Shown: positions 42,664-52,140, counted from the stretch's first letter. The stretch is DNA of 64,000 bases from Longitalea luteola (GCF_017356035.1 NZ_JAFIQX010000009.1:274380-338379), one strand, 5' to 3'. Numbers and translations are program-made. Notes: generated from the sequence alone by a model not told the origin.

Positions 42664-43959
42664 CTATTTCGTTGAGGCTTGCCGCGATTCCAGCGCTTCT
42701 GTTGCTTTTCTCAAGTCATATCCGGCAGCGGCTAAGAAGTTATTCGCCCTTCCTCTGTATTTGATAAACCATTGGGTTCTGTTTTCAGCAGTTTCTGCAC
42801 ACATAGCCTGTTCTCTCGCCTCTTTGAGATAGGTTATAACCTGCGTTTTCTGCAATTCAGTAAGATCTGGAAACAAGTTGAGGAAATGGCCGTATTCACG
42901 ATGTAAACCTCCTTCTGTCATTAGATCTTTTACTAATTCATTCTGCTCTATGGTAAGTATACCGGAAAGTTTTCCAAGAAATGCGGCATGTAATTTATTC
43001 AGTTTGCCATTTGCTGCCTTCCAGGCAGCTTCACTTCTCGCTTCAGCCAGTTCCTTGTTGCCTGTAGCATTGGCTTCAGCATGCTGCATATCCTTTCTGC
43101 GTTCGTGAAATATCATTTGCAGCTTTTCAAAATGCTGGATCAAAACAGCAAGGATCGCTGATCTTTTGGTCTCATCTTTAATTGCCAGGCTGTCCACTAT
43201 CTGGCTGGCTCTTTTTTTAATATCAATGATTTGAGCATTGGTTGAATTACTTTTAGCATCTTTCTCTTCCTGTACACGTTTCAGCCAGTTCGCTTCTTCC
43301 TTTTTCAGGTCGTAACCGGCAGCATACAGGTAATTCGTTATTTTTCCCTTATACTTTCCAAACCATCCGAGCTTTTCCTTTGAAGACCCTCCATCCATTG
43401 CATGTTCTCGTGCTTCAGCAAGCCATGCATAGATCCGGGTTTTCTGTTCTTCTGTTAAATCAGGCAACATGGCAAGATAATTCCTGTAAGTTATCGGCAT
43501 GGCACTATACGTCATTCCATCTTTTACCATTTCCACCTGACCGGGGATAAGTTCTTTCGAGAGCCTCAACAAATATGCTTTATGTAATTTATCCAGTTTT
43601 TGGGCAGCGTCTGCTTCTATCTTCATTACCGTTTCATCTATCTTTTTTTTATCAGACGCAGGTTTATTCTTCACTGCGGTTATCTGCCTGTCCCGTGCAT
43701 CATGGATCTGTCTCAGATCCACATATTGCTGCGCTATAACCTCCCTCACTTTTTTAAATTGTGAAGAATCGGAAATGCCCAGTGTTGCAACTATCTTATG
43801 CGCCCGCTCAGTCACAACGCGCTGATAATTCAATAGATCATCCTGCTGACCAGCTGGTTGCTGACCAATAGCCGTTTGAAGAAAGCAAACGACAAAAATG
43901 ACGAGGCAAACTAGTGGTTTTCTGAAAGGACCTGACAAATGAGGGATATTCTTATTCAT
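42664..43959 (-). CDS. tandem DUF3826 secreted protein
   Basis: A 431-residue protein (start 43959; ATG at 43968 possible) with a signal peptide ending near Ala-Ile-Gly-Gln. It contains two DUF3826 copies (about 40-230 and 240-425). Each has a start like Ala-x-x-Ile-Val-x-x-Leu-x-Ile, then Gln-x-x-x-Leu-x-x-Ile-His/Phe-x-Arg, Lys-Leu-His-Ala/Lys-Ala-Phe/Tyr-Leu, Leu-Pro/Phe-Asp-Leu-Thr-Glu, Ala-Arg-Glu-His/Gln-Ala-Met and Ala-Gly-Tyr-Asp-Leu-Arg/Lys-Lys. The family is usually a single copy as I recall, and often lies near polysaccharide-degradation genes. The molecular function is unknown. Confidence 0.85.
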   Translation of the reverse strand: MNKNIPHLSGPFRKPLVCLVIFVVCFLQTAIGQQPAGQQDDLLNYQRVVTERAHKIVATLGISDSSQFKKVREVIAQQYVDLRQIHDARDRQITAVKNKPASDKKKIDETVMKIEADAAQKLDKLHKAYLLRLSKELIPGQVEMVKDGMTYSAMPITYRNYLAMLPDLTEEQKTRIYAWLAEAREHAMDGGSSKEKLGWFGKYKGKITNYLYAAGYDLKKEEANWLKRVQEEKDAKSNSTNAQIIDIKKRASQIVDSLAIKDETKRSAILAVLIQHFEKLQMIFHERRKDMQHAEANATGNKELAEARSEAAWKAANGKLNKLHAAFLGKLSGILTIEQNELVKDLMTEGGLHREYGHFLNLFPDLTELQKTQVITYLKEAREQAMCAETAENRTQWFIKYRGRANNFLAAAGYDLRKATEALESRQASTK

Positions 43960-44472
43960 GGCAATCATTATTCAATTAGCAATCGAAAAATTATATAGTA
44001 GCTGTATAAACAGGTTGTTGTAAAAATATTCACAGAGCTATGTTACGGCAATGTCAAATTTTACTTAGATGATGGAAAGTTTTACTGTTCCTTAAACGTA
44101 TATGCGATCAACTCCATATAGAAGGTACAGATTTGCGATTGTTGAGAATAATCCACATATCTGTATTCTATATAAGAGCGCCGGCATGAAAGAATATTAA
44201 TTATTTATATGGAACAATTAATGCATTAAAATTTGTTGTTTCGCTGATCATACGGTTGAAGCAGGGGAGTAAACATGCGAATATAATTGAGTGCCTGGAT
44301 TAACAATCCCTCTATTATTTGTTCAAATTATCTAGCATACAGGAGTTGTATTCTTACCCTTTGCATGGGTAATGAATTAGTGTATATACTGTATTGCCTA
44401 CATACAACCAGGCGATTATAGTAATAGCGGAATTCGATTTTCCTATTGCTATAATTGCCAAAAACCTGTTTT
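43960..44472. other. AT-rich intergenic region, divergent promoters expected
   Basis: A 513-bp gap between the divergent DUF3826 and beta-helix genes. It holds no frame with recognisable features. One small hairpin is visible (TTACCC...GGGTAA at about 44354-44371). I could not identify a convincing TAnnTTTG promoter on either strand. Confidence 0.5.
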
Positions 44473-46797
44473 ATGAATGTTCATAGAGTGACTGCAATGA
44501 TCTTACTGTTTGTCTGTTGTCTTGACCTGCATGCAAATTCAGGCTATCGAAACGACTACTCACCTGGCTTTTCTCCAACTCCCAATTTATTATACATTAA
44601 TCAATCATTTTATCTCGATGGGGTTAATGGAAATGATGTTAGTGATGGCCGTACAATGCAAACGGCGGTTAAATCCGTTAAGCGCTTACTTTCTTTAAGC
44701 ATACAAAGTGGAGATACCATTTTCGTTGCAAGAGGAAGTCAGTTCCGGGAATTTCTAAACACAAAGGACTTACATATAAACAATATTACAATCATGGATT
44801 ATGGAACCGGACCACGACCCGTGTTTGATGCGGCAGATACTGCCAAAAATAATCAATTTACGAAAAAAGCCGGCTACCAACATTTATATGAAATTTCCTG
44901 GAAAAATAACTTCCGGGATGGTTTGGATGTAAGTCAGTACAGTGTGTGGGAAGACGGATGGAGATTAAAGAGAACCCTCTCTTTGGAACAATGCGAAAAT
45001 ACACCTGGAAGCTTTTATGCGCCGGTGGTTACCCAATCTGCCGGAACAGATCTTATAACCATACACGCGCGCAATTCGGATGATGTCGTTTCAAGTAACC
45101 GCTTATATGAAATTACTAGGCGGCCTATGGGAATACATGTTGGCGATAACAGCCGTGTGTACAATATGCACACGAGGCGCAATGCAAGTAACAATGGTTC
45201 CTTCGAGGCCGGATATGGCTGTTATATTTACGGAGTGCTGGCAGAAGATGGGGTTAAACACAATTTTTTTTTGGGTTCAGGCACTGCAGAAAAATGTATG
45301 GCATGGAAATCGGATGATCCTTTGATATTTGGTGGTAACACGCTATTTATATCATTTAGCGATAGCCGGTTTGCCGACACCATGGATGTGATCTATAAAA
45401 ATTGTGTTGCTATTGCAGGCAGGAATACCACTGATTACGTGCAATACGGTGCTATTGGTTTGTATTTTCATACAACTGGTGCACCATACCGCTCACATAA
45501 GATAAAAGGTGGCGTTTTTGCCAACACCTCTGTTGCCATTACATCTGAGCAAAGGGACTTATTAATAGATAGCGTATTTTTTATAAACAATTTAGCTGCT
45601 TCTTCAAAAGTAAGCGGCAGCGTTACTGTAAAGAATAGTAACATTATCGCAGCGAGTAATGGGGCTGCCATTTCAAGCGATAATGTCGTCGATAGCATTG
45701 TATTTATAAACAACAAAGTTTATATGCCGGGAGTTAGTCATATGCTGGCCAAACTGGCATCAGGCGCCCCCAGGTTGACACGCCTTTCTGATAATACAGT
45801 AATTTGCGATTGTGAGAAAGAGCTGTTTGCAGTTTATTATAATTCGGCTGGCGGCAATTTAATTATGGAAAGGAACCTGATGGCCAACCTGAATAAGGGA
45901 GCGATCATTGGTCTTTCAAGCCTTGATCCATTTTCAAAAACGGTCATACAGTCGAAAAACAATCATTATGCTGCACAACAAGATAATGTGCGTCCTTTGA
46001 AAATTGCTTATTTGGGAGCTAACGTAAATTATTTGGACTTACAGCAAATTAAAGCTGCTGGTTATGAATCAGGTTCTGTTGCTGAACCTTCTCCGGTGTT
46101 GGAAAGCAGAATGTATGGAACTTACAGTACAACTGATTATTTTCTTTCAAAGAATGATGTGCTGTATAACGAATGTGGAAGCTCATCGACATTTGACGAT
46201 ATCAACCGGTATCCCTCCTGGCTGGGGGATACTTTGGGCATTTTACTAAAAACCAATAGTGACGCCATAATTAAATTCCTTTCCTTTTCAGGCATTAGTT
46301 CATATTCGGGAAATAAACTAACCTGGCAAGTTCCACTAACTGATAAATTATCATATTTCGAAGTTGAATATAGTCAAGACGGCGTCTATTTTTCAAAGGT
46401 AGGAAATCTTCAATATGAGCGGGATAAACAAGTCTACGAATACCAGCACAACCCACCGCTATTGTCTAATTATTATTACCGTATAAAGGCAACAACGGCC
46501 AATGGTTCTAAAAGCTACAGTGAGCAATTATTGCTAACACTTAACCTGACAGAAGGCGTACAACTGAGACCTAACCCCGTCAGGCAGTTATTACATGTAA
46601 CAGTGGATGTGCCAAGAGAAGATAAACTGAACATCAGGATCCTGAGTGTCGATGGAAAAGTAGTTAAGGTGTTTCAAAAGCAATTGGCCATGGGTAACCA
46701 ATCCATCGACCTCGATCTGTCAGCATTAATGTCTGGTTTCTATTACGTAGAAGTTAATACAACAAAGAGATACTTTTTCAAAGTGTTAAAGCTATAG
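44473..46797 (+). CDS. T9SS-exported right-handed beta-helix protein
   Basis: A 774-residue protein (ATG at 44473; the upstream TTG at 44455 is less likely). After the signal peptide (ending Leu-His-Ala-Asn) there is a DUF1565-like opening (Tyr-Leu-Asp-Gly-Val-Asn-Gly-Asn-Asp, Gly-Asp-Thr-Ile-Phe-Val-Ala-Arg-Gly) and a long stretch of beta-helix rungs (about 100-560). An Ig/FN3-like segment follows (about 600-690: Tyr-Ser-Gln-Asp-Gly-Val-Tyr-Phe), then a T9SS type A sorting tail (about 695-774: Arg-Pro-Asn-Pro-Val, Gly-Phe-Tyr-Tyr-Val-Glu-Val). Such helices are often lyases or carbohydrate-binding proteins; no catalytic set can be assigned. It is exported through the type IX system. Confidence 0.8.
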   Translation: MNVHRVTAMILLFVCCLDLHANSGYRNDYSPGFSPTPNLLYINQSFYLDGVNGNDVSDGRTMQTAVKSVKRLLSLSIQSGDTIFVARGSQFREFLNTKDLHINNITIMDYGTGPRPVFDAADTAKNNQFTKKAGYQHLYEISWKNNFRDGLDVSQYSVWEDGWRLKRTLSLEQCENTPGSFYAPVVTQSAGTDLITIHARNSDDVVSSNRLYEITRRPMGIHVGDNSRVYNMHTRRNASNNGSFEAGYGCYIYGVLAEDGVKHNFFLGSGTAEKCMAWKSDDPLIFGGNTLFISFSDSRFADTMDVIYKNCVAIAGRNTTDYVQYGAIGLYFHTTGAPYRSHKIKGGVFANTSVAITSEQRDLLIDSVFFINNLAASSKVSGSVTVKNSNIIAASNGAAISSDNVVDSIVFINNKVYMPGVSHMLAKLASGAPRLTRLSDNTVICDCEKELFAVYYNSAGGNLIMERNLMANLNKGAIIGLSSLDPFSKTVIQSKNNHYAAQQDNVRPLKIAYLGANVNYLDLQQIKAAGYESGSVAEPSPVLESRMYGTYSTTDYFLSKNDVLYNECGSSSTFDDINRYPSWLGDTLGILLKTNSDAIIKFLSFSGISSYSGNKLTWQVPLTDKLSYFEVEYSQDGVYFSKVGNLQYERDKQVYEYQHNPPLLSNYYYRIKATTANGSKSYSEQLLLTLNLTEGVQLRPNPVRQLLHVTVDVPREDKLNIRILSVDGKVVKVFQKQLAMGNQSIDLDLSALMSGFYYVEVNTTKRYFFKVLKL

Positions 46798-46954
46798 GTA
46801 GTGGTAGTGATAAAATAAGAAAGGTTAAGTAATGTTAAATGATGTGTTCTAGCTAGTATTTGATCGGACTGTTTGAGCTCGCTCGTGCCACAGTATTCGG
46901 TTCCGCGGTCAGTAGCTGTGGGCTTTGAAAATTCATACGCTTATTATTCAATCC

Positions 46955-47917
46955 TTACTCAGACTTCCCTTCATATAAGTATTTTGCAGCAGCGTTGCCC
47001 ATAGCAATATAGTCATGCCCTACGTTAGGGACAATTACCATTTTCCATTTAAGTTCAGCATCCAGGTCTTTGGCATATTGCTTTGCTTTTTCATAAAAGT
47101 ATTTGCCGCGCTGTAATCTATGGATGCCCTGTATATCCACCTCCGCAGATCGAACTAAGTCTCCTCTTGTTTCATTTTCATCGTCTCGCTCACCCAGAAA
47201 GACGACTAACCTGGAATTAAATGCCTTCCTCATCAATTCTTCAGTTGCTATGCTGTTTTTCAAACCGTAAGGGAATACTGATTCTTTGTCGGGCACCGTA
47301 TACCAGCCGGCATTCGAAGCCAAGATCCTGTTTGCTTTGCTTTCAGGCTTATATATTGCGAGACGATGTAAAATTTGTCCACCAGCTGAATGTCCAAACA
47401 TATCATAGGAATTAACTTTTAGCTTTAAATAATTCCTGACGGTATCAAAGATCTGATCAAAGTCATTGAGTATCCACTCCTCTTTGTTTAAATTGCTATT
47501 ATAAGATTCGATGGCTTTCCTTTCCTTATTAATTTTTACATCCTGTATCATACCCGCCAGGTTGTAACTCCAGAATCCAGGATATTTATCTTCCGGATAT
47601 TCCGGAGCCAGGACCAATACATTATACTTATCAGCATGTGCAATCCATGCATCCCTGTAGGTATTACCATTACGCCCTGCTCCGGGAATAACGAAGATTA
47701 CAGAGGAATTCTTTTTTAATTTTTGGGGGTAATAATAATGAACCACTACTTTCTTGCCATTACGGGAATTTTCAAAAAGAAACTTTCCAGCACCTGCTTT
47801 TATTCCGGATTCATTTAACGAAATTTCTTTCTTCGTGCCAGGCGGTACACTAACAGATTGCCCGAATAGATTATTACATGTTAATAAAATGAGCATCGGA
47901 AGCAATCTTGTAATCAT
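46955..47917 (-). CDS. secreted alpha/beta hydrolase
   Basis: A 320-residue protein with a signal peptide (ending Leu-Phe-Gly-Gln). Alpha/beta-hydrolase features are an oxyanion region Val-Ile-Pro-Gly-Ala-Gly-Arg-Asn-Gly, the nucleophile elbow Gly-His-Ser-Ala-Gly-Gly (Ser near residue 176), Gly-Glu-Arg-Asp-Asp near 240-245 as a candidate acid, and Val-Gly-His-Asp-Tyr near 300 for the catalytic His. An esterase or peptidase role is plausible; the substrate is unknown. It lies just outside the putative island and is separated from neighbours on both sides. Confidence 0.82.
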   Translation of the reverse strand: MITRLLPMLILLTCNNLFGQSVSVPPGTKKEISLNESGIKAGAGKFLFENSRNGKKVVVHYYYPQKLKKNSSVIFVIPGAGRNGNTYRDAWIAHADKYNVLVLAPEYPEDKYPGFWSYNLAGMIQDVKINKERKAIESYNSNLNKEEWILNDFDQIFDTVRNYLKLKVNSYDMFGHSAGGQILHRLAIYKPESKANRILASNAGWYTVPDKESVFPYGLKNSIATEELMRKAFNSRLVVFLGERDDENETRGDLVRSAEVDIQGIHRLQRGKYFYEKAKQYAKDLDAELKWKMVIVPNVGHDYIAMGNAAAKYLYEGKSE

Positions 47918-48082
47918 TTCTGTGAATCGATTAATTTATTTGTATTACCCTAAAAATAATCAATTTTAAAATGACAAAAGGGAAACTAAATCTCAGAATC
48001 GCATAAGCACCACATTTAATGTATATGCTTTTATTTTCCAATACAAAATTTACTAAATATTGTTAATCAAATACTTATCTTC

Positions 48083-48313
48083 TCAGAGGTACAATGGAGG
48101 TACATAAATTTTGAAACATCGGCTTCTTGTCTCAACGGATCGATTGCCAAATTCAGCAATGAATCTATATTCCAGTATCATATTGATTAATGGATAAAAT
48201 TGATAAAATTCATTTGTACGGTGTTCTTTAACGGCAGTAAGCATTTTATCAGCCATTCGGATGCTATGAAATACGCTTTTCCCAAGTCCTTTCAAGAAAG
48301 CTTTTGCCTCCAT
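48083..48313 (-). CDS. possible small protein overlapping the HNH gene
   Basis: A 76-codon frame whose first 50 bp overlap the end of the HNH gene in another frame. The product is basic with aromatic patches (Phe-Tyr-Gln-Phe-Tyr) and ends Tyr-Val-Pro-Pro-Leu-Tyr-Leu. Those last codons lie inside the left copy of the island-flanking repeat. No family is recognised. Position and operon-like overlap favour a real gene, but the long overlap and odd C-terminus leave it doubtful. Confidence 0.35.
   Translation of the reverse strand: MEAKAFLKGLGKSVFHSIRMADKMLTAVKEHRTNEFYQFYPLINMILEYRFIAEFGNRSVETRSRCFKIYVPPLYL
48087..48105. repeat. left flanking direct repeat, candidate attachment site
   Basis: AGGTACAATGGAGGTACA is a tandem 11-bp unit (AGGTACAAtgg, AGGTACA). 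The same string with one change (AGGTACAATAGAGGTACA) is at 63866-63883 in the same orientation, 15.8 kb away. The segment between them is AT-richer and carries the defence-type genes, so this is a candidate attL. Confidence 0.5.
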
Positions 48314-49073
48314 TATTTTCTAATTCTATAATGTACGTGTCAATCTCAGGCCCACCCATATTTATTGCGTATTCGACACCCATTATAACCATTATAAAGA
48401 AAAGTTCCCTTGTTTGACTATAATGAAAGTCAAACTCATGTAAAACCTCATATGGCTCGTTGTACACGGTAGGCGCCGTAAAGAGCTGAGATGGCGGATA
48501 TAGCTTTCTTTCATGATAATGCCAAAATTGAATCTTTCCGGGTCCAAACCTGGCAAAGTGTCTCAAAGGATCTAATTCCTTTTTATCGATGATGTCAGCT
48601 TCCCACCCATTAAATTGATGGAACTTTAACGCTAGAGCTTCCAAAGCCACTTTGCATATAAATCGTGAAAAATAAATATTTCGCGGATCAGGTTCAGGAT
48701 ATGCCGGAATGAAAATCTTATTGACGGCGCCGCTGGCAACAAGGTTAATATACGTTTCGTTATTTCGTAAACTGATGTCAATCCCTTCTTCGCTGTAAAA
48801 AACATCCACTTTACCCCCTGCTGGATGTAAAAGAATGCCTGTGGTGGGAATGAAATGATTTTTCTTTGATTTAATGCCATTAATCGCTCTCGCATATTTG
48901 AAGTAATCCTGCTCTAGGACTTCCTTTTCAATTTTTATGGCGAAATACTGATTGCAGTCGTCGCATACGATGCCACGGGGTAAAACATGCGCCTTGTTAC
49001 CAAGACTTTCAGGTATTATATGTTCTACAGATTTTGAATTGTCTGATGTTTTCTTGCAAAAAATACAAATCAT
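48264..49073 (-). CDS. HNH endonuclease
   Basis: A 269-residue protein with an N-terminal HNH_5-type zinc motif: Cys-Ile-Phe-Cys (residues 3-6), Glu-His-Ile-Ile-Pro-Glu-Ser-Leu-Gly-Asn (17-26) and Cys-Asp-Asp-Cys-Asn (37-41). The Glu-His-Ile-Ile-Pro segment carries the catalytic His and the Asn after the second Cys pair is also in place. The remaining 220 residues are an unassigned alpha/beta domain that may choose the target. It is the third gene of the GNAT-PIN/ASCH operon, 8 bp after the ASCH gene. A nucleic-acid-cleaving effector is the most likely role. Confidence 0.8.
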   Translation of the reverse strand: MICIFCKKTSDNSKSVEHIIPESLGNKAHVLPRGIVCDDCNQYFAIKIEKEVLEQDYFKYARAINGIKSKKNHFIPTTGILLHPAGGKVDVFYSEEGIDISLRNNETYINLVASGAVNKIFIPAYPEPDPRNIYFSRFICKVALEALALKFHQFNGWEADIIDKKELDPLRHFARFGPGKIQFWHYHERKLYPPSQLFTAPTVYNEPYEVLHEFDFHYSQTRELFFIMVIMGVEYAINMGGPEIDTYIIELENNGGKSFLERTWEKRIS

Positions 49074-49081
49074 ATGGTTGG

Positions 49082-49525
49082 CTAATTGGTAAATCCAGAT
49101 GCTATATCATTTCTAAGATACGCTTTAAATATTTGGGACTTCGTAAAATATCTAAATGTCTGAGGAGGGTGAAACATTGGAAAGGCTTCTTTTATAGCAG
49201 ATAAGGAAATCGTTCGGTCTAATCTTGAAATGGAGGTCAATACGATCCCAATAGCGGTATCTACATTCTCGAAGTATTGCTCATATCTTTTTTTGTCAAT
49301 GCCTAATAGGCAATTGTGCGTCTTCCACATCCTAGATGGTTTCATTCTTAGAATTTCCTTGACCTGACAAATACCGACCACAGCTTTAACTGGATCGGTA
49401 CAATAAATAACCATCATATCACCCGGGGAAACATTTGGCGCCGACTTTCTTAATTCAATTGACTTCTGTCCATTGAAAATCTTTTCGGCAAATTCGGGCT
49501 TAATTGATACAATTAGTATTTTCAT
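49082..49525 (-). CDS. ASCH domain (PUA-like) protein
   Basis: A 147-residue single-domain protein with the ASCH pattern: Ser-Ile-Lys-Pro-Glu-Phe-Ala-Glu-Lys-Ile-Phe-Asn-Gly-Gln-Lys-Ser-Ile-Glu-Leu-Arg at the start, Gly-Asp-Met-Met-Val-Ile-Tyr, and Val-Val-Gly-Ile-Cys-Gln-Val. ASCH proteins bind RNA or modified nucleotides and some are RNA hydrolases. It lies 4 bp after the GNAT-PIN fusion gene and 8 bp before the HNH nuclease gene, so the three are almost certainly co-translated and may work together. Confidence 0.85.
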   Translation of the reverse strand: MKILIVSIKPEFAEKIFNGQKSIELRKSAPNVSPGDMMVIYCTDPVKAVVGICQVKEILRMKPSRMWKTHNCLLGIDKKRYEQYFENVDTAIGIVLTSISRLDRTISLSAIKEAFPMFHPPQTFRYFTKSQIFKAYLRNDIASGFTN

Positions 49526-49529
49526 AATG

Positions 49530-51605
49530 TTATCCTTTCCCTAGACGATAGATTTCATTAAATATTTGTGCCGACACTTCTACCGGTGATGCAAACGTAT
49601 TAGTTGGACGGCCATGTACTTTCATGATGTTGTTTATTGTTTGCAAAGATATGACCTTTTTAAACACCTCAGTGTCAGTGAATTTTAACGCTTTTATCTC
49701 TTTCAACGGTTCTTGGTTAGCCAGTTGGTAAATATGTCTCCACTCGTAAATGCCGTAATTCTTGAATTTTTGAAACAATATCTTTGCCGGCCCTACATGA
49801 ACTTCCTCCAGGTATGAAGTTGCTACAATGCTTCTGTCCCGGCCAACGCCATCCTTATCGTTCATGCTCACGTACCATAAAATGCGCCCAGGGGCAATTT
49901 CTGAAACTGGCTTTACGCTGCGATAATAGACATTTTCCTTGCTCCAGCTGAGTTCAGGTTTTGCACCAAACAGGTTGTTGCCGGCAATGAAATGATCAAA
50001 TAACTGTCCGGCCCAGTAGGGCTTAATAGGAACTACGTAGGTAGGAACCTCTATGTCTGTAAATCGAACCGGCCAAAGCCTTTTTTCTATCTGTAGCTTA
50101 AATACATTTTTTTCGGTACCTGACAGCTCATTAATTTTAGCTAAAATTGGATCGCAATTCCAAAATTGTCTTACCACATTATTGGTAGTTAGCGTTTGGA
50201 TACTCTCGCATTGTCCTATCACAATGACTTTATACAAGCCTTGCTCACTATACTCAAAGCCAAAAGAACGAAGGATTGAAAGTTTTTCATTGGAAAGGTA
50301 TGTTTCTTCTACTTTAATAATAGCACATTCTCTTTCAATTGAAAGCAAAATAATATCCTTCACCAATTGTTGAAAAAGAATATCAGAAATTTTTCCTTTT
50401 TTTACCCTTATTGCCTTTACAAATAGTTCGTTATTGCATTTATTTACAGCAAAGTACGCAATACAGTCGCCTGATGCATCCTTTATGAGACGAAAAACCG
50501 AATTTCGAATGTCGCCAATCGTTGCTGTGAGTTTTTGCAGCAAGGAATGTTTCTTCTCTCCATTTTCGTTATCGAGCCAGCAGGGTTCCACCAGCTTTTC
50601 CAATTCATCATGTTTGATATTGGAATGTTCATAGCGGGCCCCCGCAACCCGATATGAATGATAATCGCGGCCTTTTATGCTATGATCGATAAATAGAATA
50701 AAATCAGCAGGTCTAAGGACCTTCATCGAAAATCTTTCATAGATTTTGTCACTGGCATTTAATAACTCTGTATCCAGTGTAATAAAGTATTCAATTCCCG
50801 AAGCAATGCATTCGGCCAGCTGTTTCCTGTCCGATCTATCATTTACCGATGTTCCAACGAACATTTCATCCAGGACTTGAAGAATCTTATCTCTATCATC
50901 GGGAATAAAGCGAGCCTCACATAAGGTATGGATAAACTGCCGGGTCGCCTCAGCTCTCTTAAAATTGAGATCCCTGTTCACTTCATTAAAAACTTCAGGA
51001 GCATAAAAATATTCTGTCTCTTCCGTCAACCAGTCGGCCGCAAGTGCAAGCGCTTCTGTGTTCACCTCACAATTCTCATCACTTAATTTCATTATTATGT
51101 TGGAATCAAGTAAAGCATTTACCTTTAATGAAGCATCAATATTATTGGAAAAAAGGTCAATATTCCCGAAATCATACCACCATCTAATTAGGTAATTTTC
51201 ATTTTTACTTCTGCTTCGTGTCGTCTTCACCGCTTTGAAGCCATAGGTTTCCCAGAACGCTGAAGCCTCAAGGTAATCTTTCCGGCAGCTTAAACTAATG
51301 CCTTTATATAGATGAAAATACTTTTCCTTTACTGCATCCAGTAAAAATTTGGCTACCCCCTTTTTTCTATGATTTGGATGAATACAAAGATGTGTTATGT
51401 AAATTGTTTGTTTAGATTGAGTGATTCTAAACAAAACATATCCTAGGAGATACCCGTCCTGAATTGCAGCAAAAATTGTCTGCTTTTTTGCATGATCATT
51501 GAATGCCCCTTCCGGAAACAAACCAAGCGTTTTCGCATTTTGCTTTCCAAGTATAATTACATCAGCCAGTAGTGAGCTGTTAGCAGCGACAGTCTGTATT
51601 TTCAC
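49530..51605 (-). CDS. GNAT acetyltransferase-PIN ribonuclease fusion with PUA-like C-terminus
   Basis: A 691-residue fusion. Residues 1-145 are a GNAT domain (Leu-Cys-Ile-His-Pro-Asn-His-Arg-Lys-Lys-Gly-Val-Ala, 73-85, the acetyl-CoA motif). Residues 163-305 are a PIN domain with acidic residues Asp167 (Leu-Leu-Asp-Ser-Asn), Glu208, Asp259 and Asp278 (Thr-Leu-Asp-Thr-Glu) in the right order. Residues 320-465 look like a second, degenerate GNAT-like fold (Gly-Phe-Glu-Tyr near the end). Residues 515-690 contain an ASCH/EVE-like segment (Pro-Ile-Lys-Pro-Tyr-Trp-Ala...Ile-Ala-Pro-Gly-Arg-Ile-Leu-Trp-Tyr-Val). It is the first gene of the ASCH/HNH operon. A toxin or RNA-targeting defence factor is inferred. 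Confidence 0.75.
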   Translation of the reverse strand: MKIQTVAANSSLLADVIILGKQNAKTLGLFPEGAFNDHAKKQTIFAAIQDGYLLGYVLFRITQSKQTIYITHLCIHPNHRKKGVAKFLLDAVKEKYFHLYKGISLSCRKDYLEASAFWETYGFKAVKTTRSRSKNENYLIRWWYDFGNIDLFSNNIDASLKVNALLDSNIIMKLSDENCEVNTEALALAADWLTEETEYFYAPEVFNEVNRDLNFKRAEATRQFIHTLCEARFIPDDRDKILQVLDEMFVGTSVNDRSDRKQLAECIASGIEYFITLDTELLNASDKIYERFSMKVLRPADFILFIDHSIKGRDYHSYRVAGARYEHSNIKHDELEKLVEPCWLDNENGEKKHSLLQKLTATIGDIRNSVFRLIKDASGDCIAYFAVNKCNNELFVKAIRVKKGKISDILFQQLVKDIILLSIERECAIIKVEETYLSNEKLSILRSFGFEYSEQGLYKVIVIGQCESIQTLTTNNVVRQFWNCDPILAKINELSGTEKNVFKLQIEKRLWPVRFTDIEVPTYVVPIKPYWAGQLFDHFIAGNNLFGAKPELSWSKENVYYRSVKPVSEIAPGRILWYVSMNDKDGVGRDRSIVATSYLEEVHVGPAKILFQKFKNYGIYEWRHIYQLANQEPLKEIKALKFTDTEVFKKVISLQTINNIMKVHGRPTNTFASPVEVSAQIFNEIYRLGKG

Positions 51606-52140
51606 TGGGGTTAAGGTTCAAAATGATTTACAACGGTTTAGATGAATTAATTATACGTAATATACAAATATTTTCTTTGCAAACCGATAATCAACGAATC
51701 ATACCCCTCTTTTTACGAGCAAAAAGAATAGCTATTGCTTGAAAAGCTTGTCAAAAAGACCCCGGCTATTATTGTACATCCTATACTGACGGTAACAGTT
51801 GCAAAGATCCAGATTGGGACGTAAGACAATAAACCAAAGAAATGGAAAGATATTCTTTTAATATGACCAGTATCCCTGATGATTATTATAGCAAGCGTAA
51901 CATTAACACATTAGCGAAGTACCGTCACAGTCTCCAATAAACTATCAGGCTTAATATTGGTCAATAAAGCTTTAGCCTGACTATTTTAGAAGGAATCGAT
52001 TTCATCCTGGTATGATATCAAATACTGCAACGCCCTTTACTACTCAAACTTTTACATTTCGCTTTTATTTGGAAAATATTGTAAATCACACTGTTTGAAC
52101 TTATTAAAACAATTTGTATTTTAATGAAGTTTAAGCCATT
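51606..52140. other. AT-rich divergent intergenic region
   Basis: A 535-bp gap between the GNAT-PIN operon (minus) and the helicase operon (plus). It must hold both promoters. No credible coding frame, tRNA or long repeat is visible. A TTTG at 52094-52097 lies upstream of AT-rich sequence before the helicase ATG, but the full promoter consensus is not met. Confidence 0.5.
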
